Assembly: GCA_947496215.1 (NCBI GenBank)
Contig: CANMCF010000029.1
Span: forward strand, 1-40,477
Source: an uncultured Bizionia sp.
GTDB taxonomy: Bacteria; Bacteroidota; Bacteroidia; Flavobacteriales; Flavobacteriaceae
Length of the DNA: 40,477 nt
Reading direction: 5' to 3'
Shown here: piece after piece, positions 1 to 8,531 of the stretch
Numbering within the stretch: position 1 is the stretch's first letter
Layout: each line of letters begins with the position of its first letter
The notes under the pieces: model-generated
Told to the model about the DNA's origin: nothing
Database searches by the model: none
What the model saw: the letters and a program-made list of their open reading frames with translations, nothing else
Made by a program: the position numbers and the translations under genes

Positions 1-1
1 A

Positions 2-55
2 CCAAATACGAATGAAAAGAAGACCTTCAAGGCGCATTTTGCACTAAAGAGATAG
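2..55 (+). CDS. C-terminal tail of a T9SS type B sorting-domain protein (5' truncated by window edge)
   Basis: Only the last 17 codons and the TAG stop are present; they read PNTNEKKTFKAHFALKR. The ending F-K-x-H-F-A/S-L-K/R-R is the usual terminus of the gliding-motility-type (type B) C-terminal sorting domain that directs proteins through the type IX secretion system, and it matches the end of the large protein ending at 6966 (...VKGHFALRR). A terminator hairpin follows. The rest of the gene lies outside the window, so its function cannot be known. The same 17 residues, with different codons, end the gene at the opposite window edge. Confidence 0.75.
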   Translation, partial: PNTNEKKTFKAHFALKR

Positions 56-78
56 AAGCCAAATGATACATACTGATG

Positions 79-108
79 AAAAACCTGAACAAACAGATTC
101 AGGTTTTT
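79..108 (+). terminator. Rho-independent terminator
   Basis: An 11-bp perfect stem (AAAAACCTGAA / TTCAGGTTTTT) with an 8-nt loop, ending in a T run, 23 nt after the stop of the partial gene. It separates that gene from the next one at 181. Confidence 0.8.
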
Positions 109-180
109 CATATAAAAGATTTAAAGTACATTTTTGTGTTTAAAAGATAAGGAATTTGTATTTTTAAGCAAATAACTTGA

Positions 181-2025
181 ATGGGAAACTTAAGATATAC
201 AGTATTAATATTAGTTGTTTTTATCCAAACAAAAGGGTTCTGTCAAGATATTACTCTTTTTGAACAATTCAATGGTCGCTATGACTATTTGGCTATTGGT
301 AATACTTTGAATCAGGCTGAAAACAATTTGGATGGCTCTTTTTGTGAGACGCTGCCATCTTCTCAAGCTTCTTTGAATGTGGATACGACATCGACAATTG
401 TTGCAGCTTATCTCTATTGGGCAGGCTCTGGCACAGGTGATATGGAAGTGACCTTGAATACTACGGATATTACTGCAGACGATACTTATACTGTAGATTA
501 TATAGATCCTTTTCAAGGAGTACTTACCTATTTTTCGTGCTATGCAGATGTAACAGATCAAATCTTGACTGAAGGTAATATCGTATACGAATTTTCAAAT
601 TTGGACATTTCTGAAACACTTACAACTATTACTGGCTACTGTACTACAAGAACAAATTTTGCTGGTTGGAGTTTGTATGTCATATATGAGAATGGCAGTT
701 TGCCATTAAATCAAGTGAATTTATTTCAAGGATTGGAAATCATTAATCGCAATGTACAGGAAAAAACCATTTTTCTCAACAATGTAAATGTTTTGGATAA
801 TGAAAATGCAAAGATTGGTTTCTTGGCTTGGGAAGGTGACAATGCTCTAAATTATGGAGAAAGTTTATCTATCAATGGAAATTTAATATCCAATCCACCA
901 TTGAATTTGGTTGATAATGCTTTTAATGGGACAAACACTTTTACGAATGCTTCTGATTTCTACAATTGTGATTTGGATGTTTATGGTATTGAAAACAATA
1001 TTGACATTGGGGATACCCAAGTTGAAATAAAATTGACAACGGGAGCTATCGACCCCAATACCAATACGCTTAGAGCAGATTTGATCATTATAAACAACAT
1101 CATAACCGTATTGAATAGCCAATTGCCAGATGCGACCATAACGTTGGATGATTATTTTGTTAATTGTGGAAACCGAACAGTTGATTTGGAATATACCGTT
1201 TTCAACACCAATAGTACCGATCCATTACCTGCCAATACACCTATTGCCTTTTATGCAGAAGACCAATTGATAGGTCAATCCGAAACACTTGCCAGCATTG
1301 CCATAAATGCATCGGAATCTGGTACCATTACACTGCAAATTCCTGATGACATTCCTAATGAATTTCTCCTTACAATCAATGTGGACGATGATGGAACTGG
1401 AACTGGAATAGTCATAGAAATAATAGAAACGAATAATACGACAACAGAGGTAGTTACACTTATTCCTCTTCCAGAAGTTCAAAATTTGCCACCATTGAAT
1501 GCTTGCGACATAGGTTTCAATACAGCTGTTTATGACTTGCTTCAAGCTTTGGATGCTATTGATGCAAGTAGTTATATCGGTTTTTCATTCTTTAATTCAA
1601 TTGAGAATTTACAGCAAAACAGCAATGAAATTTTGATCCCTGAGGCTTATCAATCATCTACAACTCCAGAGACTGTTTTCATACGAGCTGAAACCGATGT
1701 TTGTTTTGATATTTTTCAACTTGTATTGTTGACGGAAAATTGCCCTCCTCACATTCCCGATGGTTTTTCTCCCAACGATGATGGTTACAATGATCATTTC
1801 AACATTCAGGGGCTTTATGATATTTTTGACAACCATGAACTATTAATCTATAATCGTTATGGAACCCTTATTTTCAAAGGGGATAATGACCTGAAATGGT
1901 ATGGCAAGGCAAATCATGGAATCAATCACGGGCATATAGTTCCATCAGGTACTTATTTTTATGTCTTGCATCTCAATGACCCCAACTTTGTTTCGCTAGC
2001 TGGCTGGGTTTATCTAAACAAATAA
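181..2025 (+). CDS. Secreted T9SS type B substrate with DUF3344-like and CARDB-like domains
   Basis: A 614-aa secreted protein. Residues 1-22 are a Sec signal peptide (MGNLRYTVLILVVFIQTKGF, cleavage near CQ). Residues about 25-310 form a beta-rich domain with AAYLYWAG, YADVTD and GWSLYVIYEN motifs, resembling DUF3344-type domains. Residues about 315-425 look like a CARDB-type adhesion domain (DATITLDDYFVNCGNRTVDL). Residues about 433-515 hold one copy of the repeat that is amplified in the next gene. Residues about 518-614 are a type B sorting domain (PDGFSPNDDGYNDHF ... IYNRYGTLIF ... SGTYFYVLHL). It is expected to be exported by the T9SS and displayed or released at the cell surface, probably as an adhesin-like protein; the ligand is unknown. 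The next gene encodes a related substrate. The start is the first ATG before a good signal peptide. The domain names other than the sorting domain are from memory of motifs. Confidence 0.85.
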   Translation: MGNLRYTVLILVVFIQTKGFCQDITLFEQFNGRYDYLAIGNTLNQAENNLDGSFCETLPSSQASLNVDTTSTIVAAYLYWAGSGTGDMEVTLNTTDITADDTYTVDYIDPFQGVLTYFSCYADVTDQILTEGNIVYEFSNLDISETLTTITGYCTTRTNFAGWSLYVIYENGSLPLNQVNLFQGLEIINRNVQEKTIFLNNVNVLDNENAKIGFLAWEGDNALNYGESLSINGNLISNPPLNLVDNAFNGTNTFTNASDFYNCDLDVYGIENNIDIGDTQVEIKLTTGAIDPNTNTLRADLIIINNIITVLNSQLPDATITLDDYFVNCGNRTVDLEYTVFNTNSTDPLPANTPIAFYAEDQLIGQSETLASIAINASESGTITLQIPDDIPNEFLLTINVDDDGTGTGIVIEIIETNNTTTEVVTLIPLPEVQNLPPLNACDIGFNTAVYDLLQALDAIDASSYIGFSFFNSIENLQQNSNEILIPEAYQSSTTPETVFIRAETDVCFDIFQLVLLTENCPPHIPDGFSPNDDGYNDHFNIQGLYDIFDNHELLIYNRYGTLIFKGDNDLKWYGKANHGINHGHIVPSGTYFYVLHLNDPNFVSLAGWVYLNK

Positions 2026-2053
2026 ATTTAATTATAGCATTTCGTCTAATTTA

Positions 2054-2085
2054 TTTGCATTTCATCTATGAAATAGTTAGTTTTG
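2054..2085 (+). promoter_or_regulatory. Bacteroidota-type promoter for the large T9SS substrate
   Basis: TTTG (2054-2057), a 20-nt spacer, then TAGTTTTG (2078-2085), an exact match to the TAnnTTTG -7 box. Transcription would begin near 2092. The upstream TTG codon at 2083 lies inside the -7 box, so it cannot be the start; the ATG at 2170 is favoured, giving a leader of about 78 nt. Confidence 0.6.
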
Positions 2086-2169
2086 AAGCATAAATATTGT
2101 TCCCAACTCTATTATAGAATTAAATCTGACTACTTGAAAACTACATCTTTAAATATAAGATTTCATCAT

Positions 2170-5100
2170 ATGCTATTTTTTTTAGTATATCTTTTATCTC
2201 AAAACATATCTGCTCAGCAGATATCAATAGACGATTCATTAACCCCACAGCAACTCATCGAAGATAATTTGGTTCAGGGGTGTGTTCAGGTTTCCAACAT
2301 AACTTCATCTGTTAATGGGAGTGTTAACGGTTTTTCAAGTTATGGATATTTTGAAAGGGCAAATTCCAACTTTCCTTTTGAAAATGGAATAGTATTGTCT
2401 TCAGGTAATGTTAATTCAGCAGGAAATGTGACTAATGAAAATCCTTTGAACGAAGGAGATACCAATTGGACAACCGATCCTGATTTGGAAAATGCTCTAG
2501 GAATTTCCAATACGTTAAATGCAACGTCAATTGAATTTGACTTTATTTCTTCTTCTAGTACAATTCAATTTAATTATATATTGGCTTCAGAGGAATATTT
2601 TAATAACTATCCTTGTAATTATTCGGATGGTTTTGCTTTTTTGATAAGAGAATCTGGTACCAATAATACTTTTCAAAACATTGCGGTGATACCAAACACA
2701 GCCATTCCTGTTAACACGAGTACCATTCATGATGAGATCGTAGGGTTTTGTGATGCAGAAAATGCTCAGTTTTTTGAAGGATACAACCTAGGGGATACCA
2801 ATTTTAACGGTAGGACTACGGTGATGTCTGCATCAGCTTCGATAACTCCAAATGTACAATACGAGATAAAGTTGATCATAGCGGATCAGACAGATAGAAA
2901 TTTTGATTCGGCAGTATTCATAGAAGGGAATAGTTTTACCGATAGTGTAAATTTAGGATCGGATATTTCCAGCTGTAACGCTTCAATGACTTTAGATGCT
3001 GAAACCAATAACTCACAGGCTACCTATGCTTGGTATCAAAATGGAACCTTGTTACCGACCGAAGTATCGAGTTCTTTGTTTGTAGATACATCTGGAACAT
3101 ATTCTGTACAAATTACTGTTCCTTTGGGAAATACTACTTGTACATTTGATGATGAAATCAACATAACACTCAACTCAATTGAAAATGGACCATTGATTAG
3201 TGATTATGAACTTTGTGACGATGTGAGCAACGATGGTGTAGAGCTATTTGATCTTACTATAAAGAGCAATGAAGTCATTTCTGGGCTGCCTGTTGCCAAT
3301 TTTGCCATTAGTTACCATATTTCCAATCAGAATGCGATAGATGATGTCAATCCATTGACATCGGTAACAAATGTCGTAAACCCTCAAACCATTTATATAA
3401 GGGCTGAAAACCTTGATACTGGATGTGTGTATGTCACTACGATGGAATTGATCGTTAATCCATTTCCAAACCTTACTGATCCAAATCCAATTGAAGTTTG
3501 TTCCAATGGATCCAATGAAATAGTCCTAACGGATAGCAATGATTCAATTACCAATGGGAATGGAAATTTGGATGTTACGTATCATTTTTCTCAAACGGAC
3601 GCGGATAATGGGATAAACCCCATACCATCTCCTTATACACCAGCAAACCCCAATGAAGAATTATTTATTAGGGTAATAGACATTACTACTGGTTGTGTTG
3701 CTTTTACAAGTATTATGATCAATATGGAAAATGCTCCAAATGTGAATACTACAACACAGCAAATCAATGCATGTGAACAAGACAATGATGGTTTTGAAAG
3801 TTTTGACTTAACCATTGTCATCAATGATGTCTTGCAAGGAGAAACAGGGGTCACAGTGACATATCACGTTACCATTGAAGACGCCAATGATGGTGTAAAC
3901 CCCATACCAGACCCAACGAACTATCAAAATACAACTGCATACTTTCAATTTGTTTACATAAGGATAGAAAACGACAACAATTCTTGTTATGAGATCGTAC
4001 CAGTACAATTGCATGCGAATATCTTGGAAACGGGCACTAACATACGAGATTTTGCGAATTGTGATACTGCTCCAGATGATGGCAGTTCTACTTTTGATCT
4101 TGAATACATTACCAGCGTTATCGTAAATGGGCTTCCAGACATTACTATTACTTATTATGAAACACAAGATGATCTGGATAATAATGCCAATCCAATTGAC
4201 ACAAGTGTCGCATATACGGTAAATACCATACAGGTTTTATATTTGTTGATTGAAGATTTGGATTGTAGTAACACGGCAGAAATACAATTAAACGTGAATC
4301 CGTCGGTTACGATATTGAATGATGATCCTGTAACCTATTGCGATACGGATGATGATGCATTGACATCCATTGAGCTGTCAAGTTTCGATGGTGTCGTGGG
4401 AGCTGGAATCAATAGTCCTACCATTCAGTATTTTGAGACTGAGGAAGATGCACAGCTTCAAGAAAATGTTTTGCCTCCCTTTTATGACAATACCACAAAT
4501 CCAACAACTCTTTATGTGAGAGTGGCAGATGGAGAGACTAGTTGCTTTGACATAAAACCATTAACTATAGAAGTGTTGCCAGCGCCAACAGTACTAACTC
4601 CTTCTGGTTTTGTGATTTGCGATGATGATCAAGATGCATTTTCAATAATAGACTTGACATCGAAAATTAGTGAAATAGTAAGTGATACAAATGGTTTGAT
4701 CATATCTTTTTATCCAACGGATACAGATGCGAATGATTCCACAAACGAGATAACAAATAGTGCGAATCACAATACGCAAACAACAACTATTACAACAAAA
4801 GTTGAAAATGATACAACAGGTTGTTATGCTTTGGTACCAATAAATATCATTGTCAACACGCTTCCAGAATTTATTGCTATTTCTAATTTCAGACATTGTG
4901 AAACAGATGGTAATCAAGTGGCAGATTTTATCCTTTCTGAAAAAGATGCAGAGATTCTAAATGGCCAAACGGGTAAAGAAGTTCTGTATTTTGAAACGGA
5001 AAACGATGCCATAAACAGAACAAACATAATTGACAAGAATAATGTGTATAACAACACATCACAAATACAAACCATTTATGTTCGTGTTGAAAATATTACA

Positions 5101-6966
5101 GATAATCAATGTTATGGGGTATCTTCATTTATAATAGAAGTCGGTTCAGAGCCAATATACAATGCTCCATTGGATGTCTTTGTTTGTGATGATGTTTCCA
5201 ATGATGGCATTGCGACTTTTAGTTTGAGTGACCAAATAGAGGCTATAACAGAGAACAGTCCAGAAATACTTAATGTTACATTTCACTTGACGCAAGAAGA
5301 TGCTGAAGATCAGGTTGGTGCCTTGTCTGATTCTTTCACCAATACTGTAAATCCTCAACAGTTATTCGTAAGCATAGACAATGGGACTTATTGTATAGGG
5401 TTGGCTACTTTTGAATATAATATAGTACAGGTGCCAGAAGTTAGTTCAGCATCTGCTTTGAGAGATTGTGATACAGACACGGATGGTAGTATCACTTTTG
5501 ATTTGACAGTGGCGGAATTTGAGGTGTTGGCAATTAGACAGGATGACATTATTGTTACTTATTATGAAAATGAAGACGATTTGAACGCAGGAATAAATCC
5601 CATTCCAGATCCAACTAATTATAACAATGTGACAAATCCACAGATAGTCTTCATATCCGTTACCAACACAATCTCGAATTGTTCCGCAAATGTACCTATT
5701 GAATTAATTGTGGATTTACCTCCAGCGATTGCAGATATACCTGTTTTTCAAACCTGTCCTAATGATGAGAATTTTTATGATTTGAATGAGACCATAGAAC
5801 CATTGATTGGAAATCAACAAAATGTAAACGTGACATTTCATACATCCTTGGCAGATGCCCAATCAATGCTAAATCCATTGGATACAGATTATACTTATAC
5901 AACTAACAATGATACCATTTTTATCAGAGCCGAATTTACAGATACCAATTGTGTTAACTACGATTCTTTTACAATAGAGGTGAGTCCATTACCAGTTGTT
6001 AATTCCGTTCCAAACTTACAGGCATGTGATGATGACTTCAACAACATTCTTTCTTTTGACTTGTCACAACAGACAGCAATTGTCTTGGGTACACAAAGCC
6101 CAAATGATTTTACAGTTTCTTATTATACGACTCAAGTAGATGCAATAAACGATGAAAATGAGATAATAAACTTGAATTACGAAGTAGAGGAAATGCAAAC
6201 CTTTTACATTAGAATTGAAAGCAACATCACGAATTGTTTTGATGTTACGAGTTTCTCGGCAACGGTTCTTAGAAAGCCATATGTAGACATTGAAAATCAG
6301 GTTATTTGCTTGGACAACTTGCCACTTGTTGTTTCTGCTGAAACCAATATCTCGTCTGATTCTTATGCTTGGTCTACAAATGAAACGACCTCGACCATTG
6401 AAATAGATCAAATAGGTGACTATTCTGTAACGGTCACAAGTGTTTTTGGCTGCTCAACAACATCTAGTTTCAGTGTGATCCAATCAGAGGCTGCTACGAT
6501 AGAATTTACGGAGACGGTAGACTTCGCAAACCCAAACAATATAACAGTAACCGTTAGTGGAACTGGTGATTATTTATACCAACTGGATGATGGAACACCT
6601 CAGGAGTCTAACTTTTTTGGTAACGTCGGGATTGGTCCACATATTATTACGGTAATAGATGTTAATGGTTGTAATTCCACATCTAAGGAAGTTGTTATCG
6701 TAGATGCCCCTCAGTTTGTAACACCTAATGGAGATGGTTATTTCGATACATGGCATATTACGGGGATTGATCAATTGCCTGGAAGCATTGTATATGTCTT
6801 TGACAGGTATGGTAAGCTGTTGACAACTTTGAAGCATAATTCGTCTGGTTGGAACGGTGTTTATAATGGAAATGCAATGCCTGCAAATGATTATTGGTTT
6901 TTAGCCAAGATCATAAAGGGTGATCTCAAGTTTGATGTGAAAGGACACTTTGCCTTGAGGCGTTAA
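2170..6966 (+). CDS. Giant secreted T9SS type B protein: choice-of-anchor L domain plus about 11 tandem repeats
   Basis: With the ATG start the protein is 1598 aa. An in-frame TTG 29 codons upstream exists but overlaps the predicted promoter. Residues 1-16 are a signal peptide (MLFFLVYLLSQNISAQ). About 30-255 is a choice-of-anchor L domain (NGIVLSSG, LASEEYFNNYPC, SDGFAFLI). An Ig-like segment (about 262-335) is followed by about eleven repeats of 90-97 residues beginning near 346, 443, 533, 630, 723, 816, 909, 1005, 1099, 1195 and 1285. Each starts with a C(D/E)xDxDGxxxFDL motif and contains a YxxxxDAxxxxNPI motif and a TIYIRVEN strand. A second Ig-like segment, a SprB-like segment (YLYQLDDGTPQES) and the type B sorting domain (about 1515-1598, ending VKGHFALRR) complete it. 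It is probably a surface adhesin or long fibre-like stalk exported by the T9SS. Pairing with the PorP/SprF protein encoded about 1.6 kb downstream is inferred. Confidence 0.88.
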   Translation: MLFFLVYLLSQNISAQQISIDDSLTPQQLIEDNLVQGCVQVSNITSSVNGSVNGFSSYGYFERANSNFPFENGIVLSSGNVNSAGNVTNENPLNEGDTNWTTDPDLENALGISNTLNATSIEFDFISSSSTIQFNYILASEEYFNNYPCNYSDGFAFLIRESGTNNTFQNIAVIPNTAIPVNTSTIHDEIVGFCDAENAQFFEGYNLGDTNFNGRTTVMSASASITPNVQYEIKLIIADQTDRNFDSAVFIEGNSFTDSVNLGSDISSCNASMTLDAETNNSQATYAWYQNGTLLPTEVSSSLFVDTSGTYSVQITVPLGNTTCTFDDEINITLNSIENGPLISDYELCDDVSNDGVELFDLTIKSNEVISGLPVANFAISYHISNQNAIDDVNPLTSVTNVVNPQTIYIRAENLDTGCVYVTTMELIVNPFPNLTDPNPIEVCSNGSNEIVLTDSNDSITNGNGNLDVTYHFSQTDADNGINPIPSPYTPANPNEELFIRVIDITTGCVAFTSIMINMENAPNVNTTTQQINACEQDNDGFESFDLTIVINDVLQGETGVTVTYHVTIEDANDGVNPIPDPTNYQNTTAYFQFVYIRIENDNNSCYEIVPVQLHANILETGTNIRDFANCDTAPDDGSSTFDLEYITSVIVNGLPDITITYYETQDDLDNNANPIDTSVAYTVNTIQVLYLLIEDLDCSNTAEIQLNVNPSVTILNDDPVTYCDTDDDALTSIELSSFDGVVGAGINSPTIQYFETEEDAQLQENVLPPFYDNTTNPTTLYVRVADGETSCFDIKPLTIEVLPAPTVLTPSGFVICDDDQDAFSIIDLTSKISEIVSDTNGLIISFYPTDTDANDSTNEITNSANHNTQTTTITTKVENDTTGCYALVPINIIVNTLPEFIAISNFRHCETDGNQVADFILSEKDAEILNGQTGKEVLYFETENDAINRTNIIDKNNVYNNTSQIQTIYVRVENITDNQCYGVSSFIIEVGSEPIYNAPLDVFVCDDVSNDGIATFSLSDQIEAITENSPEILNVTFHLTQEDAEDQVGALSDSFTNTVNPQQLFVSIDNGTYCIGLATFEYNIVQVPEVSSASALRDCDTDTDGSITFDLTVAEFEVLAIRQDDIIVTYYENEDDLNAGINPIPDPTNYNNVTNPQIVFISVTNTISNCSANVPIELIVDLPPAIADIPVFQTCPNDENFYDLNETIEPLIGNQQNVNVTFHTSLADAQSMLNPLDTDYTYTTNNDTIFIRAEFTDTNCVNYDSFTIEVSPLPVVNSVPNLQACDDDFNNILSFDLSQQTAIVLGTQSPNDFTVSYYTTQVDAINDENEIINLNYEVEEMQTFYIRIESNITNCFDVTSFSATVLRKPYVDIENQVICLDNLPLVVSAETNISSDSYAWSTNETTSTIEIDQIGDYSVTVTSVFGCSTTSSFSVIQSEAATIEFTETVDFANPNNITVTVSGTGDYLYQLDDGTPQESNFFGNVGIGPHIITVIDVNGCNSTSKEVVIVDAPQFVTPNGDGYFDTWHITGIDQLPGSIVYVFDRYGKLLTTLKHNSSGWNGVYNGNAMPANDYWFLAKIIKGDLKFDVKGHFALRR

Positions 6967-6984
6967 CTATGGAGATGACGATAA

Positions 6985-7028
6985 AAACACAAAAAACCAG
7001 AACAAAGCTGTTCTGGTTTTTTGTGTTT
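6985..7028. terminator. Bidirectional terminator, 20-bp perfect stem
   Basis: A perfect 20-bp inverted repeat around a 4-nt AAGC loop, with A tracts on the left arm and T tracts on the right. It lies between the convergent T9SS substrate gene and the dodecin gene, and can serve both strands. Confidence 0.9.
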
Positions 7029-7044
7029 AAAATTATTCAAGGTT

Positions 7045-7245
7045 TTAATTCACTTCAAAGGTGATTTTCAAATTTACCCTGAACTCTGTCACTTCACCAT
7101 CCTTGACACTAGCACTTTGGTCTTGGACATAGACGGATCGAATGTTTTTAAGACTTTTGGAAGCATGTTTTACTGCTTTTCTTGTTGCATCTTCCCAGCT
7201 TTTTTCTGAATTGGATAATATTTCAATAACTTTTAAAACTGCCAT
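7045..7245 (-). CDS. Dodecin family protein
   Basis: A 66-aa protein of the length and pattern of dodecins (MAVLKVIEILSNSEKSWEDA, then NIRSV, QSASVKDG, FRVNLKITFEV). Dodecins form hollow dodecamers in the cytoplasm; the classical ones store riboflavin or FMN by stacking it on a tryptophan in the second beta strand (LDWFEV-like). Here the matching stretch is IRSVYVQDQ, with no tryptophan, so flavin stacking in the classical way is doubtful; it resembles the subgroup described as calcium dodecin. It is a single gene transcribed toward the bidirectional terminator, with no obvious partner. Confidence 0.88.
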   Translation of the reverse strand: MAVLKVIEILSNSEKSWEDATRKAVKHASKSLKNIRSVYVQDQSASVKDGEVTEFRVNLKITFEVN

Positions 7246-7363
7246 AGTATTTGTTTTAGGTTAATAATCTCTTAATTAAAATTACAAATATTTAGGTCGA
7301 TTTATCCGGTTTAACAATAAAATGATTTGTTTTATTGGATGAACGGGCTTTTTATTGGTTGAT

Positions 7364-8266
7364 TTAGCCATTTATGGCTTCAACACTGCTTACCTTGTCT
7401 TTTAGCATTTCTTTCAACATGTTTTCTATGCCACTTTTTAAAGTATAGGTAGACGAAGGGCACCCACTGCATGCTCCTTGTAGGATAACTTTGACTATTT
7501 TTGTATTCGGGTCGTATGATTCGAATTGAATGTTGCCGCCATCACTTGCTACTGCAGGCCTAATATATTCCTCCAATATATTTACTATTTCTTTTGATGT
7601 GTCATCCAGAGTTTCAAAATGAGCATCAATTTTTTCGGAAGTCTTCTCAATGGCTTCTGGTGCATTGGAGGATACTATCTCTTTTCCATTTTCAACGAAA
7701 CCTCTAATGAATTCACGAAGTTCATTTGTAATGTCATTCCAATCTGCTACATCGTATTTTGTGATTGAAACAAAGTTTTCATCTAAGAAAATACTTTTTA
7801 CAAAAGGAAAATGAAATAATTCCGTAGCCAATGGAGATGCCTTTGCATTGTCTATGGAGGTGAACTCATAGGATGCCGTTACCAACTTCTTGTTTGCAAC
7901 GAATTTTAAAACAGATGGATTTGGTGTGCTTTCCGCATAAACGGTTACCGGTACCTTTTTAGGAGAGGTTCCTTCTTCAATTACCAATCCACCATCATTT
8001 AAATAGGATTCAATTTGTTCAGCAACCTCGTTTTGTACGTCTGACCATTCGACAATGTTAAAACGTTCTACGGCAACAAAATTACTTGTTATGTATACTT
8101 TCTTAACAAATGGTAGATAAAACAATTGTTGCGCCAAAGGGGAAGATTTGGCTTCATCTATATTATTGAATTCAAAACTTTGATGTTGAGTTATGAATTG
8201 ATTCAATTCAAATTTTATGATCGAATTATTGGAAGTTTCTTGTATTGAGACTTTAAAAGGATTCAT
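7364..8266 (-). CDS. nfu: NifU-family Fe-S scaffold with duplicated Nfu N-terminal domain
   Basis: A 300-aa cytosolic protein. It has two tandem Nfu_N-type domains (about 1-85 and 98-185, each with a SPLAxxLFxxPFVK motif followed by a strand and a W-x-D/E segment) and a C-terminal NifU domain (about 215-300) with the catalytic motif GACSGCPSS, whose CxxC binds a 4Fe-4S cluster between two subunits. It hands clusters to apo-proteins late in Fe-S biogenesis. The first ATG with a good A/G-rich upstream run (AAAAAAAGAGCAAATA) is at 8266; the in-frame TTG at 8287 overlaps a predicted -7 box. Two N-terminal domains rather than one is usual in Bacteroidota. It is divergent from the porP/sprF gene. 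Confidence 0.93.
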   Translation of the reverse strand: MNPFKVSIQETSNNSIIKFELNQFITQHQSFEFNNIDEAKSSPLAQQLFYLPFVKKVYITSNFVAVERFNIVEWSDVQNEVAEQIESYLNDGGLVIEEGTSPKKVPVTVYAESTPNPSVLKFVANKKLVTASYEFTSIDNAKASPLATELFHFPFVKSIFLDENFVSITKYDVADWNDITNELREFIRGFVENGKEIVSSNAPEAIEKTSEKIDAHFETLDDTSKEIVNILEEYIRPAVASDGGNIQFESYDPNTKIVKVILQGACSGCPSSTYTLKSGIENMLKEMLKDKVSSVEAING

Positions 8267-8284
8267 TATTTGCTCTTTTTTTTG

Positions 8285-8292
8285 CAAAAATA
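8285..8292 (-). promoter_or_regulatory. Candidate -7 box for nfu
   Basis: On the minus strand this reads TATTTTTG followed by CA, an exact TAnnTTTG match and the commonest Bacteroidota form. No convincing -33 TTTG was found at the right distance. It overlaps the alternative TTG start and supports ATG 8266. Confidence 0.4.
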
Positions 8293-8320
8293 CTAAAAGA
8301 AAAGTACAGATATCATATAT

Positions 8321-8342
8321 TTGAGCCTTAATAAAGGCTCAA
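8321..8342. repeat. Perfect inverted repeat in a divergent promoter region
   Basis: TTGAGCCTT, AATA, AAGGCTCAA: a 9-bp perfect stem and 4-nt loop. Both flanking genes start here and point away, so it is not their terminator. It lies upstream of the nfu -7 box and could be an operator or the end of a short RNA. The remainder of the 265-bp gap between nfu and porP/sprF is AT-rich with nothing else recognisable apart from -7-like boxes. Confidence 0.45.
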
Positions 8343-8430
8343 ACTGTGGAAATTTTTAGTATAAGTGCTAAATCCTTTTTATATTGGGAGCTTTAACTTT
8401 TGATATGTCAAATAATAGAAAGTAAATTTA

Positions 8431-8438
8431 TATATTTG
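8431..8438 (+). promoter_or_regulatory. Candidate -7 box for porP/sprF
   Basis: TATATTTG, an exact TAnnTTTG match, 93 nt upstream of the chosen ATG. A TTTG is present at 8399-8402 but the 28-nt spacing is too long, so support is partial. Confidence 0.3.
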
Positions 8439-8531
8439 GCTTCGTTTATAATTTTTTTGATAAAAGAGAGTTAATACTAAAAGAAATAAGCCTAAATCTA
8501 GAAACCAATATTTACCTTGAAAAAGAAAACT

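Noticed and set aside
7021-7209. 62-aa plus-strand frame opposite the dodecin gene
   Set aside because: It begins inside the bidirectional terminator and is fully antisense to a clear dodecin.
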